Source: Abelmoschus esculentus (lineage: Eukaryota > Streptophyta > Magnoliopsida > Malvales > Malvaceae). From it: a DNA stretch of 64,000 bases. Positions within the stretch are counted from its first letter, which is position 1. Each line of letters starts with the position of its first letter. Under the pieces are notes generated by a model that had not been told where the DNA came from, did no database searches, and saw only the letters and a program-made list of their open reading frames with translations. The position numbers were made by a program, and so were the translations under genes. Of this stretch, positions 1 to 10,790 are shown in pieces. The stretch spans positions 3,968,001 to 4,032,000 of the forward strand of contig JAUCBN010000042.1 of assembly GCA_035048815.1 (NCBI GenBank), given 5' to 3'.

Positions 1-102
1 TATTTTCTTGGTAGAATTTAGTGTTATTATATAGTCTTTCATTGGCAATGAACGCTCATAGCTGTTTCCCAGGTTAATTTCTTATATGCATCTGATTCAC
101 AG

Positions 103-204
103 GTTCTTCAAGTACACGACCAATTTGTTAGAGCTCTTCAAGATCTATTTGAGAGACACAAAGCTCGGGTCGGATATGCTGATCTGTCATTAAAAATTTT
201 CTGA
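103..204 (+). CDS. DGAT2: DGAT2-like acyltransferase, last exon only (5' part outside window)
   Basis: This is the final exon of a diacylglycerol O-acyltransferase 2 family gene whose other exons lie left of the window. The exon begins after a CACAG acceptor and encodes 33 residues ending in DLSLKIF before TGA. It has the same length (102 bp), phase and acceptor context (ATCTGATTCACAG) as the last exon of the complete DGAT2 gene downstream (3074-3175). The two encoded ends share 22 of 33 residues, for example FERHK and RVGY. I infer a tandem duplicate. DGAT2 enzymes make triacylglycerol from diacylglycerol and acyl-CoA at the endoplasmic reticulum. The upstream copy cannot be judged intact from this fragment. 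Confidence 0.85.
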   Translation, partial: VLQVHDQFVRALQDLFERHKARVGYADLSLKIF

Positions 205-1115
205 TTTCTATTCGGTTAAAGTTTAACGCTTGTTTATTTGAGAGACACAGCTAAAGGAGATACTTGAAGGGGTGAAATATAATATAATTATTAAAATAAG
301 GGTAACAAAATTAAAATCCAGAGTCTTTAAATGTTAATCATATATATTTAATATAAAAAATAAACAACAATTCTCTAAAATTTATGAAAAATTATAAGAT
401 AAAATTCATTTATCATGTCATTCATATTTCATGGCTTATATCTAATAAAATTTATTTGTGTCAACGTAATTTTTTAAATAATTATTTATGGCAAATGTGT
501 GTATGTATTTTTCTGACAAAACAAAATTCTACTTAAAATGAAAAGAGGAAACTCTAAGAAAAAAATATTTTTAATGATCCTTAACCCTAAAATTTCTCGA
601 TGAGTCGCCATCTTTACTTAGCCCAGAGTCGATTACAAAGCCACGTGGAGGCTTGGGACCATTTAATACAGACTACAGAGATTGTTTTCTGGGAAATTCA
701 GAACCCAAGATATGGATGCTCATAAACTAAACGGTGCAGAGATTTAAGATTTAAATGGAAAAAATATATAAAAAATTAAAATTAAGAACGTGTTAATTTA
801 TCTTTTACGTTACTTATTTAATGGTTGGTGGCCTTGAAAGATGATTTAATTAAAATTAAACTGAAAATTTAATTAATAAAATTTTCATTTAATGAACTAA
901 AACCGACTCATATTATAATTTGCCAACTTGTTTTGTTTTGTACTTGTCTCACGCACCACGTAGGCCGAAATATGTGATCATATTTAAGCAGAAAAAAAAT
1001 ATTTAATTCAAACCTCAAATTCAAAGGGATCGAGTCCTTTACAAGTTATATGCAATCGGTTTACTGAACCAAAGCCGAAGCGGTATTGCGGTGCCGGAAG
1101 CAGCGGCGGCGGACG
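205..1115. other. Intergenic spacer between tandem DGAT2 genes
   Basis: AT-rich spacer of about 0.9 kb. It should hold the 3' flank of the first DGAT2 copy and the promoter of the second, but I see no clear TATA box or repeat. A 15-nt piece of the last exon (TATTTGAGAGACACA) recurs near 233-247, just after the first gene. Confidence 0.5.
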
Positions 1116-3175
1116 ATGGTGGAAGGAGAGGAGGAGAGAAATGCGTTTTCACCTGGATCTGGATATCGGGAGATCAATGCAAGAAACAAATTCCCGTCGA
1201 ACGTATGGCACGGGACGTTAGCTAATGTCATTTGGATAGGAGCAATTCACTTCAATATCTTCCTCTTCGCTTTCTCCGTCATCTTCCTTCCTTTCTCCAA
1301 ATTCCTCGTGTTCGTCCTTTTCTCGTTTCTTTTTTTTTTTTTAGTTCTGTTTGGAAAATTAAATCGCACAAATTCTTTGATTTTTCCAGGGTGTTTGGAT
1401 TGCTATTGGTTTTTGTACTACTTCCGATTGATCAGAACAGTAAAAATGGGCGGAGATTGGCCAGGTACCGTCATCATTTCAATGCTCTGTTCTCTTCTCT
1501 GGTTATATTATATGAATGAATAGCAGATTTGTAATTTCAATTAGCAGATAACGATGAACTGAATGAACAGGTATATCTGTACGCATATGGCCGCTTATTT
1601 TCCCACCAATCTCCACGTTGAGGACATTAACGACTTCCATCCGGATCGTGCTTACGGTCTATTTCCTCCCTTTCTCTTCATTTTTTCCAATCTTTAATGC
1701 CCCATAAACCGTATTTCTAAATTGCGGCAGCGGATCGGCCGTATAGATTTTGAATTTGCTGCAAAAATCACATAATTCTTGTTCTTTTAGCTTGCTTTTA
1801 GGTCTTTTCTGTAAGCAAACAAAGCAATTAAAGCACCGAGCCTTGTAAATGTTTGCAGTTTTTGGTTACGAGCCACATTCAGTGTTCCCTGTCGGTGTTG
1901 TTACGCTGGTTGAACGTACAGGTTTAATGCCTCTTCCCAAATTGAAATGCCTCGCAACCAGTACTGTAAGGACAATTTCAGATTTCAAGCTTTCACATTC
2001 TTTGCATTCCACAATCACATGACTCAAATTTCTTCTTCGGCCATAACTTGTGTAGATGAATGATTAGGTATTCTACACCCCATTTCTGAGGCATATATGG
2101 ACATGGATGGGTGCAGCACCAGCCACAAGGACCAACTTTTGTTCTCTTTTGGAGGCTGGTTATAGTTGTATTATAATTCCAGGTGGAGTACAGGAGACCT
2201 TCTTCATGCAACATGATTGCGAGGTTCTATTATTAGAACACTTGTACTATTTATTTTGTTTTCAATTTTAAATGTTGGTAACTTGACGAATCTTGGGTTG
2301 TTTTTTACAGGTCGCATTCCTTAAGGCACGGAGAGGGTTTGTTCGTATAGCTATGGAAACAGGGTGTCCACTGGTTCCAGTTTTCGCCTTCGGTCAGGTA
2401 AGTAAATGTTCTTTTTCTTGGTTAACCGGGCGGAAAATATAAACAAGGGTATACCAGAATGTGATGATAAAGTTTTCATAGATAATTATAACACTTGATT
2501 TCAGTCTTATTCCTACAAGTGGTGGAAACCAAGTGGGAAGTTCTTCTTGCAACTTGCCAGGTCTATCAAATTCCTTCCCATATTATTTTGGGGAGTTTTG
2601 GGGTATGCACTAATTTTAAGTTTTTTTTTTTAATATATTAAAGGCTTGATAATAGTAATTTAAGCCGGACTGTATATGTGTTTACATGGAGCTATTTTTA
2701 ATCCATAGCCCTGAAACCTTTCCATTTCCCCTGATGTAGAACTCCTTTACCCTATCAACATCCAACGCATGTGGTGGTGGGTAAACCTATTGAGCTGAAG
2801 AAAAATCCCCAACCTACTGCCGAAGAGGTATTTGTGATATTATTCAGATTTATGCTATTTAGATTTGGATACGGATATGGGTGTCGAATATGATTTTAAA
2901 GGTCATTTTCTCATATCTATAATGTGAGACACGAGTACTTCAATAGAAAATAAAGAATTTTCTTCATTCTGTTGGCATAAGAAGATTCAAAACTCGTGCC
3001 AATGAACATTTGGATGGCTACTATTGGAACATATGTAGTGTTTGTAGTTCACATTGGTTGATCTGATTCACAGGTTCTTGAAGTACAAACCCAGTTTATT
3101 AAAGCCATTCAGGAACTCTTCGAGAGACATAAAACTCGGGTTGGTTACACTGATCTTCCATTAAAGATTCTTTGA
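1116..3175 (+). CDS. DGAT2: Diacylglycerol O-acyltransferase 2 (DGAT2), complete, nine exons
   Basis: Exons read as 1116-1309, 1390-1464, 1571-1656, 1859-1965, 2068-2223, 2311-2397, 2505-2602, 2740-2827 and 3074-3175. All introns are GT/AG and all phases agree, giving 330 residues, the usual plant DGAT2 size. The enzyme esterifies diacylglycerol with acyl-CoA to make storage oil in the endoplasmic reticulum. Visible family features are the N-terminal hydrophobic hairpin (residues about 35-80, ending LLPIDQNSK), the YFPTNLH block, the catalytic-site EPHS motif in FGYEPHSVFPVG, the GGVQE motif, and the signature RRGFVRIAMETGCPLVPVF. The start ATG is followed by an acidic N-terminus (MVEGEEERN). 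An in-frame upstream ATG at 1086 is possible but gives a basic extension not typical of the family. The partial gene upstream is a tandem paralogue. Confidence 0.93.
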
Positions 3176-4239
3176 GTTAAGCTTTAGATTATGGGGAGGG
3201 GGGTTTCCTTTTGTGTGAATCGTGTCATTTCTTTTTCCATTCAAGTGAAATGTAGGGGGAAAAATAACCAACAGTCCTTTAGATAGTTGATTAAAACAGT
3301 TGTATATATGCATGGATATGAATAATTAATGACTATATGTACATGTATAAAAGAAAAATGCAAGTGTATTCCGTATGGTTTACCGGCATTGGTGTTCATG
3401 CATGGGTTCATATTGCAAGAAGTGTGTGAATAATTTTGTTTACAGCTATCAGGGCGGAGCTAGAAATATTTTTAAGGGGTGTCATTTTCTTGAATAAGAT
3501 TTTAACAAAAATTAATTATTTATAAAGGGTGTAAAACTATTTATAAAAGGATATCAATTATATATATTTTTAACTTTTTATATACAAATTATAAAGAAAA
3601 TTATGATTTTTTAAAATTTTGAGTATCAGTAGACACCCTATTTATGGGTATGGCTCCGTCCATGCACGTATTTGATGAATCATTCTAACTTGATAATCTG
3701 TTTAATAGTAGCAAGAGTTTCGACATAAAGACTTGTTTTAAAATAGGTTGTATTTTGATAAAAAAAATTAGCATTTTAATATTGATTATGATTATGTCGA
3801 CGGTTGAAGATTGAATTATTTTTTTTAAGTATAGGTTAATAGTATAAATAAAAGCCTCGCAATGATTAGATGATAACCTTAAACCCTAGTGAACAAAAGT
3901 AAAATTTGAAATTTTCATGGTAAAATCAAAAACTTTAGAAGTTGGAGAACCAAAACAAAAGTATATTAAAAGTTGGATGACTAAACAACATGGTTTGCTC
4001 AACTAAATATACAATACTAATTTTCTTTTAACCGGAAAATATATTATATTGTATTTAAAGTAAAAAAAATAAATTAAAATCACCCACAAATATTAAAAAT
4101 TCAATACAAAATAAATATAATAAATTTTAAAGAACGTGAAAGATATAAAAAAAACCCTATTTTTTAAATAAAAAATAATATACTTTGATTAGAAAATTCT
4201 ATAATCAAACGTTCTTGTAACTAAAAATGACTCGTTTCT
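3176..4239. other. Intergenic, AT-rich, with a short MITE relic
   Basis: Contains the 3' flank of DGAT2 and the MITE relic at 3450-3664. The rest (3665-4239) is low-complexity AT-rich sequence in which I see no gene. Confidence 0.5.
3450..3664. mobile_element. hAT-like MITE relic
   Basis: The left end CAGGGCGGAGCTA and the right end TGGCTCCGTCCATG are imperfect inverted repeats of the same kind as the clearer MITE at 58796-58971. No convincing 8-bp target duplication remains, so the boundaries are approximate. Size about 215 bp. Confidence 0.45.
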
Positions 4240-4660
4240 TTCAATGCATTTAGCTGCCGTCGTGTGTCGCCGTCTTCCGGCCATCATCGATGGTGGCTAT
4301 TTGACTCCAAAAGTTCACTTCGGCTTTCATTCGACTTTCTGAGTTCGAAACTGGTGACCACTTCGTCAGAAAACGCTCAGATACTCACGAATCAAGCAAA
4401 AAATCGTTCAGCCTCTTCATCTCTGATCTGAAACTCTAGCCGGACGATGGGACTGGTTTTCGGGTATGTTACTCCTCACACCAGTATCATACATTTCACC
4501 GTTCAAATTTTCCAAGCGATTCTCTAATTGCCGGCGACCGATAGGTTATGGTTCCGCTCCTCTCTTTCTCTAATTTCCACTCATTTTCCGATTTTCTCTT
4601 GCGTTTCTCACTCTCGTCTGAGTGATGGTGGTTGTAGGATCATGAGTTTTGAGTGGCAGA
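4240..4660 (+). other. Orphan 5' exon-like block (UTR plus first codons)
   Basis: This block is much less AT-rich than its surroundings and looks like a 5' UTR. It leads to an ATG at 4447 encoding MGLVFG, followed at once by a donor-like GTATGTT. No continuing exon is visible before the inverted-repeat element at 4902 or after it. I infer a stranded first exon of a truncated gene. A noncoding transcript start is an alternative. The few codons do not allow a family call. Confidence 0.3.
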
Positions 4661-4901
4661 GAAAATATTCTAAAAAATCAAATATCAACTAAAAATTATT
4701 TAAAATATTTAATGTAACTATAATTAAATTTTAAAAAATCATTAATAAATAATCTGGGTGTGACAGAAAATATTGTTTTATTGAATTCCTCTTTCAACAA
4801 ACGATTTTATTAAAGAATTTCCTAAGTTTTATCATGATTCATGTGTTTATACATCTTTAGAAACAAGTTTTAATAACCAACTTTTAACCTAAAATAAAAA
4901 A

Positions 4902-5971
4902 GACATAAAGATAATTTTAACCCTTAACGTTTATAGTTTTTGTCGTTTTGGCCCTTATTCTTTTTTTGAGATAAATTTAGCCCTTAACTTATATCTTTTT
5001 GACAAATAACTTATTTTTTAACTAGCTTGATGACTGGATCGTTAAAAATTTAACGATGATATATATATGAAATATAATTTTAAATGACATGGAATGTAAC
5101 CTATCAAATATATATGGAATATAATCTTATTCTAATATAAAATATAAAACAATTAAAATTCAAATAAAATATTAAAAATTAATTAATTCTAAAATAAAAA
5201 TTATAAAACATTCTTAACTCTAACAACGATAAAATCAAAATCTTATTCGAATTGTGTTTATATTTTTTATTATATTTTAAAATTAAAAAATAAATAACAT
5301 ATTTTTTAAAATTTTTACATAATTATTGTGACACAATTGTCTCATGGAAACCTTTTTTCCATAAATTTGGTTTATTGTATGTAATATTTAAGATTAAATG
5401 TGATGAATTTTATATTATTTAAATTATTGTCTATAATTTGACATTTAAAATATTTGTTATATAATAAAAAATAAAATATTATATTAGTTTATGATATTTT
5501 ATTTATATAATATTATTCTCGTTATTTTTTATTTGTTCATACATTTCAAATAAAAAATAATTACAATACACTATGATTACAAATTCTAAAATAAAAATAT
5601 AAACACAATTCGAATCTTATTTTGATTTTATCGTAGTTAAGATTAAGAATGTTTAATAATAATTTATTTTAGAATTAATTAATTTTTAATATTTTATTTG
5701 AATTTTAATTGTTTTATATTTTTATATTAGAATAAAATTATATTCCATATATATATATATATGTATTTGATAGGTTATATTCTATTTTATTTAAAATTAT
5801 ATTCCATATATATATCATCGTTAAATTTTTAACGGTCCAGTCATCAAGCTAGTTAAAAAATAAGTTATTTGTCAAAAAGATATAGGTTAAGGACTAAATT
5901 TATCTAAAAAAAGAATAAGGGCCAAAACGACAAAAACTATAAACGTTAAGGGTTAAAATTATCTTTATGTC
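4902..5971. mobile_element. Mutator-like long-TIR non-autonomous element, copy 1 (family A)
   Basis: The left end GACATAAAGATAATTTTAAC and the right end are inverted copies, and the inverted similarity continues inward for well over 150 bp on each side. The element is flanked by an exact 9-bp target duplication AATAAAAAA at 4893-4901 and 5972-5980. Length 1,070 bp, with no coding capacity seen. Nine-bp duplications with long terminal inverted repeats are typical of Mutator-like elements. Four further copies occur in this window. Confidence 0.85.
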
Positions 5972-6396
5972 AATAAAAAATACATAAATTAATCTAATCT
6001 GTTTAACTAAAAAATGATTAAATCAATCAAGTTTTATTTGATTTGGTTAATAATTTTTAAACAAATTTTAGTTAGATTAATAATTAAAAAATATAATTTA
6101 ATTTTAGTTAATTAGATGGCAGAATTAACCATTTCAACGCTCCTATATAAAATTTATTTTTGATTTATTTCATCTATTCCATGACCAGAGCTGTTTAAAC
6201 TTCAAAGGATCTTCAAGAGTATTCTTGGGAAAACCAGAAAAATATTTCAAGGCAACCTAATTTATAATTTTAAATAAATAAAAAAACAAGTCTCATTGCA
6301 TAATGTAATTCAATTTTTATTCACTGGTAAATTAAATTATCAATTCTATATTAATTTATTGAATTTTTTTTCTCAAAAAATGATTTTATTTTGGCT
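5972..6396. other. Intergenic, 3' flank of the secreted-protein gene
   Basis: AT-rich spacer. The part next to 6397 is the 3' flank of the minus-strand gene. No other feature seen. Confidence 0.5.
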
Positions 6397-6909
6397 TTAT
6401 AATAATCGGAGTGCACGGTTAGGAGCGGCGCGTTCCGCCGGTGAAGAAGCACCACCATCGCCCCCTGGTGAAGGTGCATCGCCACCATCCTCTGATTCTT
6501 CCCCATCCTCCGATGAAGGACCATCGCTATCTCCCGGCGAAGGAGCAAGATCTTTAGCAAATTCTTCGATCAACTTCTCTTCTTGTTCAGGAGAAATTTC
6601 CGCATGGACATTGTTTTCAATATTTTTGTATGCTTCCTTGACCTCTGAACCAATCTTTTTCAGTTGATCGGAGGAGATATCCTCACCAACAGCCGAAGAA
6701 ATTGCCGCACTTGTCTTTTTAATCTGATCGGGAGAATTTTTGTCGCCACCAACCGACGAAGTTATCTGCCCGATCACATCGGCTACGGGGCCCGGCCCCG
6801 AATCGGTTTTGACCTGAGTTCTTATCTTGGGTACGAAAATCGGCCCACGTCCTACGACGGATTGAGCTGGGAGAATCAAGGCAAAGGAAACAAGGAGAAT
6901 CGAAGCCAT
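6397..6909 (-). CDS. Secreted acidic Ser/Pro-rich protein, paralogue 1
   Basis: Single-exon gene of 170 codons from the ATG at 6909; an ATG three codons upstream (6918) is also possible. The N-terminus is a clear signal peptide (MASILLVSFALILPAQSVVG). A charged, probably helical middle (SSDQLKKIGSEVKEAYKNIE, then SPEQEEKLIEEFAKDLAPSP) is shared with the gene at 9157-9711. The tail is rich in Asp, Ser, Pro and Gly with APSPG motifs, as in arabinogalactan-type glycomodules. A second, weaker copy of the helical motif (SPDQIKKTSAAISS) precedes the main one, suggesting internal duplication. The tail ends in a basic stretch (NRALRLL) unlike the acidic end of its paralogue. I do not recognise a named family. 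Secretion and O-glycosylation are inferences. Confidence 0.75.
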   Translation of the reverse strand: MASILLVSFALILPAQSVVGRGPIFVPKIRTQVKTDSGPGPVADVIGQITSSVGGDKNSPDQIKKTSAAISSAVGEDISSDQLKKIGSEVKEAYKNIENNVHAEISPEQEEKLIEEFAKDLAPSPGDSDGPSSEDGEESEDGGDAPSPGGDGGASSPAERAAPNRALRLL

Positions 6910-7048
6910 CGTCAACATATTTTTATTGGAAGAATTACTGTAAAGGAAGAAGAGTTAATTTCCGATCGTACTTTGGGACGAAACTGGGAGGAAATATATG
7001 AGGTTGTACGTAGAGTTTAGGGGTTTCTTAGAATGATCTGTGGCCATA

Positions 7049-7054
7049 CACGTG
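7049..7054. promoter_or_regulatory. G-box (CACGTG) upstream of secreted-protein gene 1
   Basis: Core CACGTG in CCATACACGTGGAAGA, about 140 bp upstream of the start codon. A matching box lies at almost the same distance before the paralogue (9862-9867). Between box and gene both carry TACGTAGA and GAGGTT, so the upstream region was conserved after duplication. G-boxes bind bZIP and bHLH factors; actual use here is inference. Confidence 0.55.
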
Positions 7055-7099
7055 GAAGAAAAAGAGAAAAAATCTCTAGACATTTTCCAACCAACAATT

Positions 7100-8001
7100 T
7101 TTATTTAAATTATATAATTTTTTTAAAGTTATTTTAATTTTTAAAATTTTATATATATATTTTAATTTTATAAGTTATTCCTTTAATTTAAAATATTGTA
7201 TCTATCTTTAAGTAGAATGATTAAAGAATATTTTTTTGTTGTTTGTTTTTTAATATTTTTATTTATATTTAATATTAATAAATTTTAAATTTAATCTTAC
7301 CGATATTATTTTGGATTAATGATGAAATAAATTGATTAGATTGTTCTAATGATCGATATAAATTTAGATCTAATTTTGATCGTTGATTTGAATTCAAAAT
7401 ATTATAATTATTTTTATGATTTTAATAAAATTTAAACTTTATTGAATAAAAAATTAATTATTAAAAATAATTTTGAGTTTAAAATTTCAAATATATGCTT
7501 TTCTTGGAATTAATTAAACAATTAATGACCCAAGACTCAATGTCTAAGTGTTTGGCGCATGATTAAAATTAAGGATTTAAACTTGAAATTAAGGGTCAAA
7601 AGAAGTTAAATTATTGAACTTTAAAATAATAATTAATCAGAGTTTAAACTTAAAATTGGAGTGAAATGTCTAAGTAATATAATATTTAAAATAAAAACTT
7701 AAATTATTATTGGATAAAAAATAAAAGGTTTAAATTAAAAAAATTGAAAACTTATTTAAAAAAATAAATTTTTAATACGATTTCTAAAAATTTTAAGCAC
7801 TGAATGAGAATTTTCAAAAATAAAAATAAACTTAAATTTTTATGTTGGACTAGGGGGCATGCCCCCATATTTTGTGAAATTAGAATGCCACTTAAAATAA
7901 AAATAATAATAATTCCTTAAAATTTTAAAATATTTTTAAATAAATCTCCTCTCATATTTTTAGAAGTTCTCTATCGAGTCTCAAAAAATTTAAAGATCTT
8001 T
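7100..8001. other. AT-rich spacer with a 14-bp palindrome
   Basis: Very AT-rich, no gene seen. It holds the perfect palindrome GGGGGCATGCCCCC near 7854-7867, probably a relic of a MITE tip. The 17-bp left target duplication of the retroposon is at 7985-8001. Confidence 0.45.
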
Positions 8002-8712
8002 TTTTATATAAATGCTACTGAATTTTATTAAATCCATAAAAAAATATAATTATATTGTCTTTAAGAAGTAAAAAAATTGGATTAAACAATCCAACCAATT
8101 TACAACAAAAAACAGAGAAATTAAAATTCTTATGGAATTAAGCATAACAATAAAACTCAAAAGCTTCTTGAATCTACTTGTCTCTGTCCAAACGAGACGC
8201 ATAAAGAAGGAAGAAGGAGTTGTAGGCGCTCCAAACTGTCATGTAAAAAGTATCGTTACCCATGACTGATTTTATTGACAAACAAACATCAACCGGAGTG
8301 GGAATATAACTTTTCGAAAGATCACCGACAGAAATATAAATCAGAAACAGCGTCGATTGAATCAAACCACAAGAGCATATAAATCAAACCACCGGCAAAC
8401 AACAATCGATCGCTAGGGTATGCTGCAACGTGCCACAAGAGCAGATGAATCAAACCACAAAACGAAAACATATCACAAAGACAGAAGAAAACGTGTCACA
8501 AGGATAGAAAACGTGCTATAAAAGCAGAGATTCTTATTGAAATTAAAAATAAAAGTAATAGATTTATAAATCCGGTGGTCGACAACCAATACTAGAATTG
8601 ATTGCCGACCACCGATCAAAGAAAAATATCAAATTGAAGTACGATTAAGAACAAAAAAAAATTAAAGAAAGGAGAGAGCGGCTAGAGTTTTCTTGCTCAA
8701 ATGTAAAATTTT
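8002..8712 (-). mobile_element. Non-LTR retroposon copy with 17-bp target duplication
   Basis: The block is bounded by an exact 17-bp direct repeat, AAAATTTAAAGATCTTT, at 7985-8001 and 8713-8729. Read on the minus strand it ends in an A-rich tail (at the left boundary), preceded by AATAAAATTCAG. A tail plus a long target duplication is the mark of target-primed retroposition. Its minus-strand start carries CTCTAGCCGCTCTCTCC. There is no reverse transcriptase, so it is either SINE-like or a heavily deleted LINE. A related, older copy lies at about 45190-45810. Confidence 0.7.
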
Positions 8713-9156
8713 AAAATTTAAAGATCTTTATTTTAAGCTTCTATTATTTTTAAAAATTTTAAGGTAACCCTTCAAAAAATTTATTTTTCTCAATAAAATG
8801 TGTGTAAAAAATGGAAATACATAAATATTTTTTTGTCAATTTGAGCTAAAATGGAGTTTTTTTTTTCTTATATACTATAATTTTAAATAAATAAACACAT
8901 ATTTTATGATACAATTGAATTCAATTTTCAACAGATTATCAATTAAATCATTATTTTTATATTTTTTAAATACCGAAAGGTTTTATTTTTGACTTTATGA
9001 GAATTTCAAATAAAAAATGGTTTTATTGTATAATGTTAAAACAAAACAAAGGGTATAATTTAATTCAATTTTTAATGATTTATTAATTAAATTATTTAGG
9101 CTTTATGGAACTTTCAAAGCCTTTACATACATTATAAGTAGCATTTCTGGATGCAA
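8713..9156. other. AT-rich spacer, 3' flank of secreted-protein gene 2
   Basis: Begins with the right target duplication of the retroposon. The rest is AT-rich with no further feature seen. AT-rich similarity to the 3' flank of paralogue 1 (around 6290-6390), including a shared TAATTCAATTTTTA motif, suggests the duplicated block included the 3' flank. Confidence 0.4.
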
Positions 9157-9711
9157 TTAATCTTTAGCAGGATTTTCATCATCATCCCCCGGTGAAGGAG
9201 CTTCAGCATCCTCCGATGAAGGAGCAGCAGCAGCATCTCCACCGTCTGATGAAGGAGCAGCAGCAGCATCCCCACTGTCAGATGAAGGAGCAGCACCACC
9301 ATCCCCACCATCCGATGAAGGAGCATCAGCAGCATCCCCTCCGTCTGATAAAGGCACATCGGCTTCATCTCCACCGTCTGATGCAGGACCAAGACCATCA
9401 TCATCCCCAGGTGAAGGAGCAAGTTCTTTAGCAAATTCTTCCATGATCTGCTCTTCCTGTTCAGGAGAAGTTGCTTCATCCACACTGTCTTCAATGTTTT
9501 GGAACGCTTCTTTTACATCCGAACCGATCTTGTTTAACTGATCGGACGAGATTCCTTCACCCTCCGCCGTCTCCTCCGCAGCATCTCCGGCAGGAGCAGG
9601 GCCTAACTCGGTTTCATCCGGAAGTTTAGGTGTTTGTTGATGTCCGACAATGGGCTTTGCTGAGAAAAAAAATGCAAACGAAAACAAGACGATCAAAGCA
9701 ATCTTTTCCAT
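9157..9711 (-). CDS. Secreted acidic repeat protein, paralogue 2
   Basis: Single-exon gene of 184 residues. A signal peptide (MEKIALIVLFSFAFFFSAKP) is followed by a spacer, the helical block shared with the gene at 6397-6909 (SSDQLNKIGSDVKEAFQNIE and SPEQEEQIMEEFAKELAPSP), then a run of about six imperfect repeats of the type DAADAPSSDGG, and an acidic end. The repeats are absent from paralogue 1, so they expanded after the duplication; at DNA level they are GCAGCAGCA-rich (complement strand). AP and SP pairs could be O-glycosylated, as in arabinogalactan proteins. The net charge is strongly negative, which may suit calcium or cell-wall binding, but that is speculation. No named family recognised. 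Confidence 0.78.
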   Translation of the reverse strand: MEKIALIVLFSFAFFFSAKPIVGHQQTPKLPDETELGPAPAGDAAEETAEGEGISSDQLNKIGSDVKEAFQNIEDSVDEATSPEQEEQIMEEFAKELAPSPGDDDGLGPASDGGDEADVPLSDGGDAADAPSSDGGDGGAAPSSDSGDAAAAPSSDGGDAAAAPSSEDAEAPSPGDDDENPAKD

Positions 9712-9861
9712 TTCTTTTGAAAAAATAATCCAAAAGAAATTAAAGTGTTTATCACCGATGATGCTGAAGGATGAAAAACAGACGATATTTAAGCGTTTCT
9801 AACGAGGTTTTTACGTAGAAAATAGGTGCATGTTGACCGGTCTGCAACAAAAATGACCGTA

Positions 9862-9867
9862 CACGTG
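9862..9867. promoter_or_regulatory. G-box (CACGTG) upstream of secreted-protein gene 2
   Basis: Core CACGTG in CCGTACACGTGTAAGA, about 150 bp upstream of the start codon. Nearly the same 16-bp context and spacing as the box at 7049-7054. A TATA-like stretch (TTAAATATC on the minus strand) lies near 9783-9791. Confidence 0.55.
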
Positions 9868-9868
9868 T

Positions 9869-10790
9869 AAGATCAACGTTTTCTAAACGCCACATTTTTC
9901 TACGTAATATGTATGTTTGTAATTTGCTAAAAATAAAAATATATTAATATAATAGGACATAAAATTATACTATAGGGAAAATGTTTAATGAAAGGTCTGA
10001 TCTTTTAAAATGTTTAAATCAGATCTATTGTTTTTCGAATTTTTTCAAATAAGGACAAAACCTTGTAATTGTGGATTAATGTGATATAATGCTATCAGTT
10101 GATCATTGTGCTAACGGTGAAAAGTTAAGCAATCAAGGAAGATTAGTTACAAAGAGAAGAGCCGAATATTGTACGGCAGCGACTACGACTTACGTGCGAA
10201 GTTAGATTGACAGTTCGAATCTTTTGTACCAAAATATATTACCAGGGACTGACCCATGTGTGTCGTTGGAAGGACTCTTAGCCCCGAGCCATGAGATTTA
10301 AAAAAAAATTATGAATATATTCCATACATTTTAAATTTTATATTTTGTCTCCCAACATTTAATTTTGATTCCGTCTCCCAACGTTTCAATTTTCTGTGGT
10401 TCAACAAAGTATAAAAATCAGATACTAAATCGAAAATTTTGAAAGTTAAGTGACCAAAATAAGAGTGAAAAATTACTGAGTGATGAATGGTGTATTTTAC
10501 CCTAATAAAAAGTATCCAGTAATTAGAACTTCTGCCTTGCTATTAGCTTTCTCTTTACTTCTATATCTGAAACAAAATGACTAAAAAACCAATTCCTCCA
10601 TTTTAGCATCAAAGGAGAAAACTTCCATTTTCCTTTTTAACAACACCATATACAATACCCCAACCATCTGCTCAATAAGAAAACTGAAAAATAAAATAAA
10701 ATCAAAATAAGAAAGAAATAAAGTTATATTTCATCACCTTGTCTGCTATTAAGTCTCAAGATCATAATAAAAAAAATCTGGGTATGATTT
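9869..10790. other. Intergenic spacer
   Basis: Mostly AT-rich. A less AT-rich patch at about 10130-10300 has no open reading frame I can support. The right end is the 3' flank of the IDL gene. Confidence 0.4.

Noticed and set aside
145..250. 15-nt repeat TATTTGAGAGACACA in and after the first DGAT2 exon
   Set aside because: Single short repeat, no boundary structure; probably local slippage or chance.
8174..8365. 63-codon open frame on the minus strand
   Set aside because: Lies wholly inside the retroposon and is not kept in the second copy.
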